From assembly GCF_902459585.1 (NCBI RefSeq), contig NZ_CABPSC010000012.1, positions 62,001 through 126,000 of the forward strand: a stretch of DNA of 64,000 nucleotides, written 5' to 3'. The notes beneath the pieces were generated by a model. The model saw only the letters and a program-made list of their open reading frames with translations. It was not told the DNA's origin and searched no databases. Positions 8,132 through 18,243 of this stretch are shown here, piece by piece. The DNA is from Pandoraea nosoerga (GTDB lineage: Bacteria > Pseudomonadota > Gammaproteobacteria > Burkholderiales > Burkholderiaceae). Each line of letters starts with the position of its first letter. Within the stretch, counting starts at the first letter, position 1. The translations under genes and the position numbers were made by a program.

Positions 8132-8358
8132 GACGCTGCACCGGAAACACAATGCCCGCAAGTTGCGGGCATGGCGTCGACGCGCGACCGCGGCAACTCA
8201 GGGTCGCGCCGCCTCTCATCAGAGCGTCGACGCAGACCTCATTGTAGCAGGTGACCACTTACTTCGAGTGGCGATGACTCGCGTGTTGCCCGCGAAATTG
8301 CATTGAATTTCGTGCAATGGGGCGGGAAATGCTGGTATCCGCTGGCATTTCCATGGTG

Positions 8359-9309
8359 TCAATCTTCGCGGGACGCGCCCTTTGGCGTGGCGGCAAGAGG
8401 AGGGGGCGTGTTGGCCGTGACTTGCTGGATGAGCTCCCATACGGATTGCGCCGCCGGGGAAAGTGTCCGGTTCTTGCGGCGCACCAGCGCGATTGTGCGC
8501 TCGAGCTGCGGCACGAGGGGCAGGGCGACCAGGCGCCCGGCGCGCTCCGGCATGCCGGGCATGGTCGGCAGCGCGAGCGCCGGCATGATGCTGATGCCGA
8601 TGCCCGCTTCGATCATGCGGAAGACGGTAATCGCATGCCCGACCTCCTGCGCCACCTGGCAATAGGCGCCGTGCTGGGCCAGCGCCCGGTCGATGAGCGG
8701 ACGGCTGCCCGAGGCGTAGTCGAGCAGCACCAGTCTTTCGCCATTGAGCTCTTTCCACGTTACCTGCGTCTGCTTTGCGAAGCGGTGTGAGCGGTCGCAC
8801 ACCACGAGGAACGGCTCGACCAGGATCGGCTCGCCGACGAGATCGTCGATGCCTTCGGAGGCGACGATCACGCCGAAATCCACTTCGCCGTGGCGCACGC
8901 TGTCCGTGGCGAGCGTCTGCACCTGGTCGCGCAGCATGAAGGTGATGTCCGGATAGCGGGCGGCGCAGGCCGAGATGCACTCGGGCATCAGATTGGCCGA
9001 GATGGTCGGCGCGCTCGCCACGCGGACCCGGCCGCGCCGCTCTTCGGCCAGACCGTGCGTATCGCGCAGGGCGCTTTCCAGATCGTCGAGCACGCGGGCG
9101 AGCGTGGCAGAGAGGCTAGCGCCCACTTCGGTGAGCGTGACTTCGCGCGTGGTCCGGTCCACCAGCTTGAGACCGAGTTCTTGTTCCAGTTCGCGGATAC
9201 AACGGCTGACGGCCGGCTGGGTAAGGCCGATGTCCTCCCCGGCACGGCTGAAACTGCCGTGCGCGGCCACTGCGAGGAACACCTTGAGCTGGCGCAGCGA
9301 GATATTCAT
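8359..9309 (-). CDS. LysR-family transcriptional regulator, divergent from a symporter
   Basis: 316 residues. Residues 1-60 hold the LysR winged HTH (LRQLKVFLAVAAHGSFSRAGEDIGLTQPAVSRCIRELEQELGLKLVDRTTREVTLTEVG). A periplasmic-binding-protein-like effector domain follows (about 90-295). The divergent neighbour at 9533 encodes a bile-acid:sodium-symporter-type carrier, and LysR proteins usually control the divergent gene and themselves from the shared intergenic region. That region starts with an AT-rich stretch, exceptional in this GC-rich window. The effector is unknown. Confidence 0.93.
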   Translation of the reverse strand: MNISLRQLKVFLAVAAHGSFSRAGEDIGLTQPAVSRCIRELEQELGLKLVDRTTREVTLTEVGASLSATLARVLDDLESALRDTHGLAEERRGRVRVASAPTISANLMPECISACAARYPDITFMLRDQVQTLATDSVRHGEVDFGVIVASEGIDDLVGEPILVEPFLVVCDRSHRFAKQTQVTWKELNGERLVLLDYASGSRPLIDRALAQHGAYCQVAQEVGHAITVFRMIEAGIGISIMPALALPTMPGMPERAGRLVALPLVPQLERTIALVRRKNRTLSPAAQSVWELIQQVTANTPPPLAATPKGASRED

Positions 9310-9362
9310 GCGTAATTTGTATGAATAAATTTTTTAAATGAATTTGTATTTTAACTGTCCTT
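9310..9362. promoter_or_regulatory. AT-rich putative LysR operator/promoter region
   Basis: Directly upstream of the LysR start lies about 50 bp of A/T-rich DNA with the repeated words AATTTGTAT (two copies) and ATGAAT (two copies). It sits between the divergent LysR and symporter genes, where LysR-type T-N11-A sites are expected. No single box or promoter hexamer is clear enough to assign. Confidence 0.4.
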
Positions 9363-9532
9363 GCGCTCTAATACGTGAAAACCCGTATCGCGAGCGCACA
9401 CTTCCGCGTCCGATCGACCGTCTGCCGGTCGGTCGACGGTGATGCCGGCGGCTCCCACGCCGTGGCGTCGAGCGGCTTGCGGACGGGCTTTGTCTTTTCT
9501 ATTGCATTCGACTGCAGCATTCGAGATCGACG

Positions 9533-10624
9533 ATGGCCAGACCGCGTTTCCTTCCCGACAATTTCACGTTGATGCTGGTGGCGACCGTCGTGCTCGCCAG
9601 CTTCCTGCCGGCGCACGGCGAGGGCGAAGTTGCCTTCAACCTGCTCACCAACGTGGCGATTGCCGCCCTGTTCTTCCTGCACGGCGCGAAGCTCTCGCGA
9701 GAGGCCGTGCTCGCCGGCGCCACGCACTGGCGCCTGCATCTGCTGGTCTTCGCCAGCACGTTCGCCGTGTTCCCGATCGTGGGCGTGGCGCTCAAGCCCG
9801 TGCTCTCGTGGATGGTCACGCCCGAGCTGTATCTGGGCATCCTGTTCCTGTGCACGCTGCCCGCCACGGTGCAGTCGGCCATCGCCTTCACGTCGATCGC
9901 GCGCGGCAACGTGCCGGCGGCCGTGTGCAGCGCGTCGGCGTCGAGCCTCTTCGGCATCTTCATCACGCCGGTGCTCGTGGGCCTGATCGTGGTGCATCAC
10001 GACGGCAATACCGGCGCGTCGCCGTTCGATTCCATTGGCAACATCATGCTGCAACTGCTCGTGCCGTTCATTGCGGGGCAACTGGCCCGCAAGGCCATTG
10101 GCGGCTGGGTCGAGCGCAACCGGGCGCTGCTCAAGTTCGTCGACCAGGGCTCGATCCTGCTGGTCGTCTACACCGCGTTCAGCGAAGCGGTGAACACGGG
10201 GCTGTGGCGTCAGATCCCGCCGCTCGCGCTGCTCGGCCTCCTGGGCTGCTGCGCGGTGATCCTCGCGCTCATGCTGGCTTTCACCACGTATTCGGCGCGC
10301 TGGCTCGGTTTTTCGCGCGAAGACGAGATCACCATTGTCTTCTGCGGCTCGAAGAAGAGCCTGGCGAGCGGCATTCCGATGGCGAAGGTGCTGTTCGCGA
10401 GCGGCCCGCTGGGCGCCATCGTGCTGCCGCTCATGCTGTTTCATCAGATGCAGCTCATGGTGTGCGCGGTGCTGGCGCAGCGCTATGCCAACCGCCAGCG
10501 CGCCGCGCAGGCGGCTCAGTCTGCCAAATCTGCCAAATCGGCCTCGGCCGGCGCACCCAAGCTGACCGGGCGCGGCAAATCGCGAGAGTCCGACAAGCGC
10601 GCCAACGCCGGCGTGGGACGCTGA
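9533..10624 (+). CDS. Bile acid:sodium symporter family (SBF-like/YfeH-type) transporter
   Basis: 363 residues with about ten hydrophobic segments from residue 12 to 320 (for example NFTLMLVATVVLASFLP, LLVFASTFAVFPIVGVALKPVL, LGLLGCCAVILALMLAF). Family landmarks include LPATVQSAIAFTSIARGNVPAAVCSASASSLFGIFITP and the C-terminal GSKKSLASGIPMAKVLF. A basic, Ser/Ala/Lys-rich cytoplasmic tail ends the protein (about 325-363). Inner-membrane secondary transporter of an organic anion with sodium or protons; substrate unknown. Probably controlled by the divergent LysR protein. Confidence 0.88.
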   Translation: MARPRFLPDNFTLMLVATVVLASFLPAHGEGEVAFNLLTNVAIAALFFLHGAKLSREAVLAGATHWRLHLLVFASTFAVFPIVGVALKPVLSWMVTPELYLGILFLCTLPATVQSAIAFTSIARGNVPAAVCSASASSLFGIFITPVLVGLIVVHHDGNTGASPFDSIGNIMLQLLVPFIAGQLARKAIGGWVERNRALLKFVDQGSILLVVYTAFSEAVNTGLWRQIPPLALLGLLGCCAVILALMLAFTTYSARWLGFSREDEITIVFCGSKKSLASGIPMAKVLFASGPLGAIVLPLMLFHQMQLMVCAVLAQRYANRQRAAQAAQSAKSAKSASAGAPKLTGRGKSRESDKRANAGVGR

Positions 10625-10671
10625 GCCGGCTATCCGGGAGCCGCTGTCACACGTCGGTCTCGCGCAAGTGC

Positions 10672-10677
10672 TAGAAT
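10672..10677 (+). promoter_or_regulatory. Candidate extended -10 promoter of rhlE with long leader
   Basis: TGC-TAGAAT fits an extended -10 element (TGN followed by TATAAT-like). It would give a leader of about 180 nt before the rhlE start at 10867. The leader contains GCGGAA-TCC-TTCCGC (10812-10826) and a seven-T run (10840-10846) close to the start codon. No good -35 element is present. Confidence 0.4.
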
Positions 10678-10866
10678 TGCGGTTGTTTCGCTTCTTGACG
10701 ACCACCCTGGTCCGGCGGCGCCCGACGCTTCTGTCTCCTGACAGGCCCCTCTTGCGCCAGCCCCGAGCATGGCGCGCAGCGCCCCTTGAATCTTCGCGAG
10801 TGAGCTTTGATGCGGAATCCTTCCGCGTGGCGGCCCCCGTTTTTTTAAAAGAGATGTCCCTTCATC

Positions 10867-12321
10867 ATGGCTGATGTAAATGCTGTTCCGACCCCCGGCT
10901 TCGATAGCTTTGGGCTGCATGCGGACATCTTGCGGGCCATTGCCGAGCAGGGCTACACCCAGCCGACGCCGATTCAGGCGCAGGCCATTCCGGTGGTGTT
11001 GTCCGGTCGCGATGTGATGGGCGCCGCGCAAACGGGAACGGGCAAGACCGCGAGCTTCTCGCTGCCGATCATCCAGCGCCTGCTGCCCGACGCCAACACG
11101 AGCGCTTCGCCCGCGCGCCATCCGGTGCGTGCGCTGATTCTCACGCCCACGCGCGAGCTCGCCGACCAGGTGGCAGACAACGTGCGGCTGTACGCCGCGC
11201 ACACGCCGCTGCGCAATACGGTGGTGTTCGGCGGCGTCGACATGAATCCGCAGAAGGACGTGCTGCGCCGCGGCGTCGAGATCCTGATCGCCACGCCGGG
11301 CCGCCTGCTCGATCACGTCGAGCAGAAGACAGTGAACCTGAGCCAGGTCAAGATGCTCGTGCTCGACGAAGCCGACCGCATGCTGGACATGGGCTTCCTG
11401 CCCGATCTTCAGCGCATTCTGAATCTGCTGCCCAAGCAGCGCCAGACGCTGCTGTTCTCGGCAACGTTCTCGAACGAGATCAAGAAGCTCGCTTCGAGCT
11501 ACCTGACCAACCCGGTCACCATCGAAGTCGCGCGTCGCAACGCCACGGCGGACACGGTGGAGCAGGTCGTCTACGAAGTCGACGAAGACGACAAGCGCGC
11601 GGCCGTGGTGCAAATCCTCAACGAGCGCGACCTCAAGCAGGTGATCGTGTTCGTCAACAGCAAGATCGGCGCGAGCCGTCTGGCGCGTCAGCTCGAGCGC
11701 GACGGCATCGTGACGGCCGCCATTCACGGCGACAAGTCGCAGAACGAGCGCATGCAGGCGCTCGAAGCGTTCAAGCAGGGCGGCATTCGCGCGCTCGTGG
11801 CCACCGACGTGGCCGCGCGCGGTCTGGATATCTCGGATCTGCCAGGCGTGATCAACTACGACCTGCCATACAACCCGGAAGACTACGTGCACCGCATTGG
11901 CCGCACGGGCCGCGCGGGTGCGTCTGGCGAGGCGCTGTCGCTGTGCGCGCCGGACGAGCGCAAGCAACTCGTGGAAATCGAAAAGCTGATCAAGCGCGAG
12001 CTCAAGCGCGGCGAACTGGTGCTCGAGCGCCGCAGCCGCTCGCGCGACGATCGCGGCGATCGCTACGAACGCAGCGAGCGCCACGCTCGCCACGAGGGCC
12101 TGCGCGCGAGCCGTGGCGGCAGCGCCGCGCCGCGTCGCGTGCGCCCGGAGGACGAGTTCTTCTACAAGCCCTACGAACCGTCGCCGTCGGCGGGGCAGTC
12201 GCAGCGCGAGGCGCAGCCCGATGCCGGCGCACCGGCCGCATTCGGCGCGATCCCCGAGAAGGCGCCCAAGCGTCAGGTCGCTGCGCTGCTTGCCGGCTTT
12301 CCCCGCAAGGCGGGCAACTGA
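10867..12321 (+). CDS. rhlE: DEAD-box ATP-dependent RNA helicase RhlE
   Basis: 484 residues. Q motif [10 protein letters not shown] (about 36-45), Walker [10 protein letters not shown] (about 56-64), [19 protein letters not shown] (DEAD, about 167), SAT in LFSATFS, and C-terminal [10 protein letters not shown]. RhlE-type proteins unwind short RNA duplexes in rRNA maturation and mRNA turnover. The tail beyond about 385 is Arg-rich and disordered ([24 protein letters not shown]), as usual for RNA binding in this family. Monocistronic, ending in a strong terminator at 12356-12386. Confidence 0.95.
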   Translation: MADVNAVPTPGFDSFGLHADILRAIAEQGYTQPTPIQAQAIPVVLSGRDVMGAAQTGTGKTASFSLPIIQRLLPDANTSASPARHPVRALILTPTRELADQVADNVRLYAAHTPLRNTVVFGGVDMNPQKDVLRRGVEILIATPGRLLDHVEQKTVNLSQVKMLVLDEADRMLDMGFLPDLQRILNLLPKQRQTLLFSATFSNEIKKLASSYLTNPVTIEVARRNATADTVEQVVYEVDEDDKRAAVVQILNERDLKQVIVFVNSKIGASRLARQLERDGIVTAAIHGDKSQNERMQALEAFKQGGIRALVATDVAARGLDISDLPGVINYDLPYNPEDYVHRIGRTGRAGASGEALSLCAPDERKQLVEIEKLIKRELKRGELVLERRSRSRDDRGDRYERSERHARHEGLRASRGGSAAPRRVRPEDEFFYKPYEPSPSAGQSQREAQPDAGAPAAFGAIPEKAPKRQVAALLAGFPRKAGN

Positions 12322-12355
12322 CGAAACTCACCGGCCGATCCGGCCTGTTGAAACG

Positions 12356-12386
12356 AAAAAGCCAGCGCGATCGCGCTGGCTTTTTT
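12356..12386. terminator. Strong bidirectional terminator between rhlE and gluQ
   Basis: AAAAA, then the perfect palindrome GCCAGCGCGA/TCGCGCTGGC, then TTTTTT. It serves rhlE on the plus strand and the convergent gluQ on the minus strand. Confidence 0.95.
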
Positions 12387-12407
12387 ATTTTCGATGGCGA
12401 GGACCGC

Positions 12408-13355
12408 TCAGCGGCCGTGCTGCTCGCGCCATGCGGCCGTGGCGGCGGCAAAGAAGTCGTCGCGATGTGCAATGTCGGCCAGTGCCGCGGGCAAGCCCAG
12501 GTGCAGGGCGGCCGCCTTCAGCGCGCCCAGCACGGCTTCTGGCGTACCCAGCGCTAGGGGCGCCGCGCCATTTTGCTTGCTGAGTTTCCCGCCGTCGTCG
12601 GCCATCACGAGCGGCACGTGGAGATAGCGGGGCGCCGGGGCGTCGAGGCACTCCTGAAGATAGATCTGGCGCGCCGTCGAATCGAGCAGGTCCGCGCCGC
12701 GCACGATGTCCGTGATGCCCTGATCCTCGTCGTCCACCACCACGGCCAACTGGTAAGCCCACTGTCCGTCCGCGCGCTTGAGCACGAAGTCGCCGACTTG
12801 CGTTGCCAGGTCCTGCGTTTGCGTGCCCATCCAGCGATCGTCGAAAGTCACGCGCGCCGCTTCGCCGTCCGGCACGCGCAGACGCCACGCTCGCGCGGGC
12901 TTGCCGTGCAGCCCGTTGCGGCAGGTGCCAGGATAGGCGAGCGTGCTGTGGCGGGCGTGGACGCGCGTGAGCGAATCGGCGATTTCGCGGCGCGTGCAGC
13001 CGCATGGGTAGACGAGTCCGCGCGCGGTGAGCGAGGCGAGTGCCGACGCGTACAGGGCGTGGCGCCGGCTTTGCCACACGATGGGCTCGTCCGAGTGCAG
13101 GCCCAGTCGCCCGAGGGTGGCGAGAATGTCGTCGGCCGCGCCCGGGACGCTGCGCGGCTCGTCAAGGTCTTCCATGCGCACGATCCAGACGCCGCCGTGG
13201 GCGCGTGCATCGAGCCAACTGGCCAGCGCGGTGACGAGCGAGCCGCGGTGCAGCGGCCCGGTGGGCGACGGGGCGAAGCGTCCCCGGTACGCGCGCGAGC
13301 CGGCCGTGCGCGTCGCGGGGGCTCGCGTCTGGCTGGACGCCGACGATGCCGCCAC
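12408..13355 (-). CDS. gluQ: Glutamyl-Q tRNA(Asp) synthetase
   Basis: 315 residues, a GluRS catalytic-core paralogue lacking the anticodon-binding domain. HIGH-equivalent PTGPLHRGS (about 30-38), Zn-site CGCTRREI (about 118), [20 protein letters not shown] and KMSKS-equivalent KLSKQNG (about 255). It activates glutamate and attaches it to queuosine at position 34 of tRNA(Asp). The start is GTG, because no ATG precedes [10 protein letters not shown]. It lies 18 nt downstream of trhO, so two tRNA wobble-position modification genes are probably cotranscribed. Confidence 0.93.
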   Translation of the reverse strand: MAASSASSQTRAPATRTAGSRAYRGRFAPSPTGPLHRGSLVTALASWLDARAHGGVWIVRMEDLDEPRSVPGAADDILATLGRLGLHSDEPIVWQSRRHALYASALASLTARGLVYPCGCTRREIADSLTRVHARHSTLAYPGTCRNGLHGKPARAWRLRVPDGEAARVTFDDRWMGTQTQDLATQVGDFVLKRADGQWAYQLAVVVDDEDQGITDIVRGADLLDSTARQIYLQECLDAPAPRYLHVPLVMADDGGKLSKQNGAAPLALGTPEAVLGALKAAALHLGLPAALADIAHRDDFFAAATAAWREQHGR

Positions 13356-13373
13356 GTCGTCAGGGCCCCGTTG

Positions 13374-14264
13374 TCAGGCCGTCACCGCAGGAGCGGAGGG
13401 AGCGGCGGCCTCGCCTGCAGGCGGCGCGCCACGCCGGGCGCCGACGCATGCCGGGCAATGCTCCCCTTCGACATAATCGGGGCTGCGCTGGTCCTCGACG
13501 CTCACCACGGCACGGCAGGCAAAGCACTGCCGGGTCGCAGCAGGCGTCAGTTCGGGCGTGAGCGCCGTGCGGTAGTCGAAGACGAAGCAGTCGCCGCGAT
13601 AGTGCGCCCCGCCCACGTCCTCGAAATACTTCAGAATGCCGCCATCGAGCTGATAAGTGTGTTCGAGGCCGATGTCGCGCATATAGATGGCGGCCTTCTC
13701 GCAGCGAATGCCGCCGGTGCAGAACGAGACGATGGTCTTGCCCTCGAAGTCGGCGCGATGCGCGGCAATGACTTCCGGGAACTCCGAGAACTTCGTCAGG
13801 CGATAGTCGACCGCATTGTCGAACGTGCCGACGTCCACTTCGAAGTCGTTGCGCGTGTCGAGCATCACGACCGGGCGGCCCTCGTCGTCATGGCCCGCGT
13901 CGAGCCAGCGCTTGAGCGTGGCGGGGTCGACGCCCGGTGCGCGCCCGTCGGCGGGCTTGATCACCGGCATCTTCATCGTGATGATTTCTTTCTTCTGGCG
14001 CACCAGCATGCGGCGGAACGGCTGCGTGTCCGAGAGGCTTTCCTTGACTTCGAGGTCGGCGAAGCGGGCGTCGGCGCGCAGGCTCGCGAGGAAGGCGTCG
14101 ATGGCCGCGCGCGAGCCGGCGAGGAACAGGTTGATGCCCTCGGGCGCGAGCAGGATCGTGCCCTTCAGGGCGAGCGCCTGGCAGCGTTCGAGCAGTGCCG
14201 GACGCAGGGTCGCGATGTCGTCGAGCGTGACGAACTTGTACGCAGCGATATTGACGATGGACAT
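13374..14264 (-). CDS. trhO: tRNA uridine(34) hydroxylase TrhO (rhodanese-domain, YceA family)
   Basis: 296 residues from ATG ([16 protein letters not shown]). An N-terminal ferredoxin-like acylphosphatase-type domain (about 1-95, [19 protein letters not shown]) is followed by a rhodanese domain. The conserved Cys lies in [15 protein letters not shown] (about 185). A C-terminal cysteine cluster CFACRAVVS ... CPACVG (about 245-275) follows. The family forms 5-hydroxyuridine at the tRNA wobble position, a precursor of mo5U/cmo5U. The Pro/Ala-rich last 20 residues are probably disordered. The Shine-Dalgarno is weak; a longer upstream reading is GC-rich and lacks homology. Confidence 0.92.
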   Translation of the reverse strand: MSIVNIAAYKFVTLDDIATLRPALLERCQALALKGTILLAPEGINLFLAGSRAAIDAFLASLRADARFADLEVKESLSDTQPFRRMLVRQKKEIITMKMPVIKPADGRAPGVDPATLKRWLDAGHDDEGRPVVMLDTRNDFEVDVGTFDNAVDYRLTKFSEFPEVIAAHRADFEGKTIVSFCTGGIRCEKAAIYMRDIGLEHTYQLDGGILKYFEDVGGAHYRGDCFVFDYRTALTPELTPAATRQCFACRAVVSVEDQRSPDYVEGEHCPACVGARRGAPPAGEAAAPSAPAVTA

Positions 14265-14534
14265 GGCAACGGGCAAACGCAAAAGCGTGAAACGATAATC
14301 CGCCATTATCGCCGAAATTGCCGATACCGCGCCGGCTCGCCCCCGCGCGGCGCCGGTGGGCTTCGGTCCGGCGCCCAACCGTCATGGGGGGCGGGCGTCG
14401 CCTGTTCGGGTTCCGGCCCGGCTCACGCCGCGGGGCGGCGCACGTTGGCCTCCTTCCCGGGGCCCCGGCGTTCGTCAGGTATTCCGAACCTCCCGACACG
14501 GTCAATGCGAGGGCGTCGCGGTACAATACCGGCC

Positions 14535-17500
14535 ATGTCAGAACCCCGCTTCGTCCACCTCCGTCTCCACTCCGAATACTCGATCGCCGATGGCATCGTG
14601 CGGCTCGACGACGTCGTCAAGGCCGCCGCCCGGGACGGTCAGGGTGCGCTCGCGCTCACCGACCTCGCGAACATGTTCGGCGCCATCCGTTTCTACAAGG
14701 AAGCTCGCGGCAAGGGCGTCAAGCCGATCATCGGCTGCGACGCCTGGATCACGAACCCGGCCGATCGCGACAAGCCGTCGCGGCTGCTGCTGCTCGCGCG
14801 CAACAGGCAGGGCTATCTGAATCTGTGCCAGTTGCTCTCCCGGGCGTGGCTGGGCAATCAGTGGCGGGGGCGCGCGGAGATCGAGGCGTCGTGGCTGCAG
14901 GCGGACGGTCTTGCCGCCGGCCTGCTGGCGCTGTCGGGCGCGCAGATGGGCGACATCGGCGCGGCGCTGGCCGCCGGCAATCCGGAACTGGCGCTGCAAT
15001 GCGCCAGGCACTGGGCAGGCGTGTTTCCCGGCGCGTTCTACATCGAGTTGCAGCGAACCAGCCAGCCGGGCATGGAAGCGTATGTGCAGCAGGCCGTGCA
15101 ACTGGCCGCGAAGGCGGGCCTGCCGGTCGTCGCCACGCACCCGATCCAGTTCATGAGCGCCGACGACTTCACCGCCCACGAAGCGCGCGTGTGCATTTCG
15201 GAGGGCGAGATCCTGGGCAATGCGCGACGCGTGCGTCGCTTCACGCCGGACCAGTGCTTCCGCACGCAGGACGAGATGATCGCCGCGTTCGAGGACGTGC
15301 CGTCGGCCATTGCCAACAGCGTGGAGATCGCCAAGCGCTGCAACCTCACGCTGGAGCTCGGCAAGCCGAAGCTGCCGTTGTTCCCCACACCGGACGGCAT
15401 GTCGCTCGACGACTACCTCGTGCATCTGTCCAAGCAAGGACTGGAGACGCGCCTCGCGCAGCTCTATCCCGACGAGGCGGAGCGTGACAAGCAGCGTCCC
15501 GACTATTACAAGCGACTCGACTTCGAGACGGGCACCATCATCAAGATGGGCTTCCCGGGCTACTTCCTGATCGTGGCCGACTTCATCCAGTGGGCCAAGA
15601 ACAACGGCGTGCCGGTCGGTCCGGGCCGCGGCTCGGGGGCCGGTTCGCTCGTCGCCTACGCGCTCGGCATCACCGATCTCGATCCGCTCAAGTACAACCT
15701 GCTGTTCGAGCGCTTCCTGAACCCGGAACGCGTGTCGATGCCCGACTTCGACATCGACTTCTGCCAGGACGGACGCGACCGCGTCATTCAGTACGTCAAG
15801 GAGAAGTACGGCGCGGACGCCGTGTCGCAGATCGCGACCTTCGGTTCGATGGCGGCCAAGGCGGCCGTGCGTGACGTGGGCCGCGTGCTCGACCTCGGCT
15901 ACAACTTCGTCGACGGCATCTCCAAGCTGATCCCGTTCAAGCCGGGCAAGCACGTCACGATCGACGACGCGCTCAAGGAGGAGCCGCAGCTCGCCGAGCG
16001 TTACCAGACCGAGGACGAGGTCAGGCAACTGATCGAGCTGGCGCAGCGCGTGGAGGGCCTCACGCGTAACGTCGGCATGCACGCGGGCGGCGTGCTGATC
16101 GCCCCGGGCAAGCTCACCGACTTCTGTCCGCTCTACACGCAGGGCACCGGCGAGGACGCCAGCGGCGTGGTGAGCCAGTACGACAAGGACGACGTGGAAG
16201 CCGTCGGTCTGGTGAAATTCGACTTTCTGGGCCTGACCACGCTCACGATCCTGAACTGGGCCGAGCGCTACATCAAGCGGCTGCATCCGGAAATGGCGGA
16301 CTGGTCGCTCGATCAGGTCTCGCTCACCGATCCGGCCGCCTTCAACATCCTCAAGAAAGCCAATACGGTGGCGGTGTTCCAGCTCGAAAGCCGCGGCATG
16401 CAGGGCATGCTCAAGGACGCGCAGCCCGACCGCTTCGAGGACATCATCGCGCTGGTGGCGCTGTATCGTCCGGGCCCGATGGACCTGATCCCGAGCTTCT
16501 GCGCGCGCAAGCACGGGCGCGAGAAGGTCGAATATCCGGACCCTCGCGTGGAGCCGGTGCTCCAGGAGACCTACGGCATCATGGTCTACCAGGAGCAGGT
16601 GATGCAGATGGCGCAGATCATCGGCGGATACTCGCTCGGCGGCGCCGACTTGCTGCGTCGCGCCATGGGCAAGAAGAAGGCCGAGGAAATGGCGCAGCAC
16701 CGCGAGATTTTCGCGCAGGGCGCGGCCAAGAACGGTCTCTCGCGCGAGAAGTCCGACGAAATCTTCGACTTGATGGAGAAGTTCGCGGGCTACGGCTTCA
16801 ACAAGTCGCACGCTGCCGCGTATGCCTTGCTGGCGTACTACACCGCGTGGCTCAAGGCGCACCATCCCGCCGCGTTCATGGCCGCCAACATGAGCTTGGC
16901 CATGGACGACACGGACAAGGTCAAGATTCTGTACGACGACTGTCTCGCCAACGGCCTGGGCGTGCTGCCGCCGGACGTGAACGTCTCGGCTTACCGCTTC
17001 GAGCCGGCCGACACGAAGACCGTGCGCTACGGTCTGGGCGCGATCAAGGGCAGCGGCCAGTCGGCCATCGAGGAGATCCTGCGCGCGCGCGAGGAAAAGC
17101 CGTTCACCGACCTGTTCGACTTCTGCGCGCGCATCGACCGGCGCGTGGTCAACCGCCGCACCATCGAAGCGCTGATTCGCGCCGGTGCGTTCGACGCCAT
17201 CCACGACAACCGCGCGCAGCTCATGGCGTCGGTGCCGCTCGCAATGGAAGCGGCCGAACAGGCGAGCGCGGCGGCCAACCAGGTAAGCCTGTTCGATCTC
17301 GGCGACGAGAGCCTGCAGGCGCCGCTGGAGCTGGCCGACGAACCGGCATGGTCCGACAAGCGCAAGCTCCAGGAGGAGAAGCAGGCGCTCGGCTTCTATC
17401 TGTCGGGCCACATGTTCGACGCCTATGCGGAGGAAGTGCGGCGCTTCGTGCGCACGCGTATCCGGGACCTGGGGGAAGGGCGCGACAAGCTCGTGGCAGG

Positions 17501-18122
17501 CGTGATCTCCAGCTTGCGAACGATGATGACGCAACGCGGCAAGATGGTCATCGTGCAGCTCGACGACGGCACCGGCACGCTCGAGGCCACCATCTTCAAC
17601 GAGCAGTTCGAGGCAAACAAGCATCTCTTCAAGGAAGACGAACTGCTGATCGTGCAGGGCAATGCGCGCCCCGACAGTTTCACGGGCGGCCTGCGCTTCA
17701 CGACCGAAAGCGTGATGGACCTGGGCCGTGCGCGCGCGCGCTTCGCCCGCGCGCTCAAGCTCTCGTTCAATGGCAACGCCGACTGGACGCGTCTTCGCGC
17801 CACGTTGCAGCCGCACTGCACGATGTATCGCGTGGCTGCCGCGGCGAACCCGAGCGGCGGGTTCAATGGCGGAGGCGGAGGCGGGGGCTACGGCGGCAAT
17901 GGGGGCAACAGCAACGGCGGCGGTTTCGGGCGCCGCAACGGTGGCAACGGCAACGAAGGCGGCGACAAGCAAAACGGCCTGCCGGTGCATATCGTGTATC
18001 GTCGCCCCGACGCGGAGTGCGAATCGCGTCTGGGCGACGACTGGAAGGTGCAGCCCGGCGACGAGTTGCTCGGCGAGCTGCGCCAGTGGCTCACGCCCGA
18101 TTCGGTGCAAGTGGTCTACTGA
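14535..18122 (+). CDS. dnaE: DNA polymerase III alpha subunit
   Basis: 1195 residues from ATG (MSEPRFVHLRLHSEYSIADG). The N-terminal PHP domain (HLRLHSEYS) precedes the polymerase core, with catalytic aspartates in MPDFDIDFCQDGRDRVIQYV (about 400). Fingers and helix-hairpin-helix regions (RALGAIKGSG-like YGLGAIKGSGQSAIEEI, about 835) and an OB fold (about 985-1070) follow. Replicative chain elongation in the Pol III holoenzyme. The open frame continues upstream but is antisense to gluQ/trhO. Slightly longer than the usual 1160 residues because of a Gly/Asn-rich insertion at about 1105-1150. A TACAAT hexamer at 14522-14527 sits just before the start, which would leave almost no leader. Confidence 0.96.
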   Translation: MSEPRFVHLRLHSEYSIADGIVRLDDVVKAAARDGQGALALTDLANMFGAIRFYKEARGKGVKPIIGCDAWITNPADRDKPSRLLLLARNRQGYLNLCQLLSRAWLGNQWRGRAEIEASWLQADGLAAGLLALSGAQMGDIGAALAAGNPELALQCARHWAGVFPGAFYIELQRTSQPGMEAYVQQAVQLAAKAGLPVVATHPIQFMSADDFTAHEARVCISEGEILGNARRVRRFTPDQCFRTQDEMIAAFEDVPSAIANSVEIAKRCNLTLELGKPKLPLFPTPDGMSLDDYLVHLSKQGLETRLAQLYPDEAERDKQRPDYYKRLDFETGTIIKMGFPGYFLIVADFIQWAKNNGVPVGPGRGSGAGSLVAYALGITDLDPLKYNLLFERFLNPERVSMPDFDIDFCQDGRDRVIQYVKEKYGADAVSQIATFGSMAAKAAVRDVGRVLDLGYNFVDGISKLIPFKPGKHVTIDDALKEEPQLAERYQTEDEVRQLIELAQRVEGLTRNVGMHAGGVLIAPGKLTDFCPLYTQGTGEDASGVVSQYDKDDVEAVGLVKFDFLGLTTLTILNWAERYIKRLHPEMADWSLDQVSLTDPAAFNILKKANTVAVFQLESRGMQGMLKDAQPDRFEDIIALVALYRPGPMDLIPSFCARKHGREKVEYPDPRVEPVLQETYGIMVYQEQVMQMAQIIGGYSLGGADLLRRAMGKKKAEEMAQHREIFAQGAAKNGLSREKSDEIFDLMEKFAGYGFNKSHAAAYALLAYYTAWLKAHHPAAFMAANMSLAMDDTDKVKILYDDCLANGLGVLPPDVNVSAYRFEPADTKTVRYGLGAIKGSGQSAIEEILRAREEKPFTDLFDFCARIDRRVVNRRTIEALIRAGAFDAIHDNRAQLMASVPLAMEAAEQASAAANQVSLFDLGDESLQAPLELADEPAWSDKRKLQEEKQALGFYLSGHMFDAYAEEVRRFVRTRIRDLGEGRDKLVAGVISSLRTMMTQRGKMVIVQLDDGTGTLEATIFNEQFEANKHLFKEDELLIVQGNARPDSFTGGLRFTTESVMDLGRARARFARALKLSFNGNADWTRLRATLQPHCTMYRVAAAANPSGGFNGGGGGGGYGGNGGNSNGGGFGRRNGGNGNEGGDKQNGLPVHIVYRRPDAECESRLGDDWKVQPGDELLGELRQWLTPDSVQVVY

Positions 18123-18243
18123 GCCCATGGCGCGGCGAGCAGGCATGCCGCGGCGTGCCGACGGCGCGGCCAGCGTCATGTCATAACCCCGGCGTGGCGG
18201 ACAGAAGCCGTCCACCGGACGATCCAACAAGAAGGAAACCCGG

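Noticed and set aside
12573-14534. The dnaE frame stays open for almost 2 kb upstream of the chosen start.
   Set aside because: The extension is antisense to the well-supported gluQ and trhO genes, has no DnaE homology, and the PHP domain begins immediately after the ATG at 14535.
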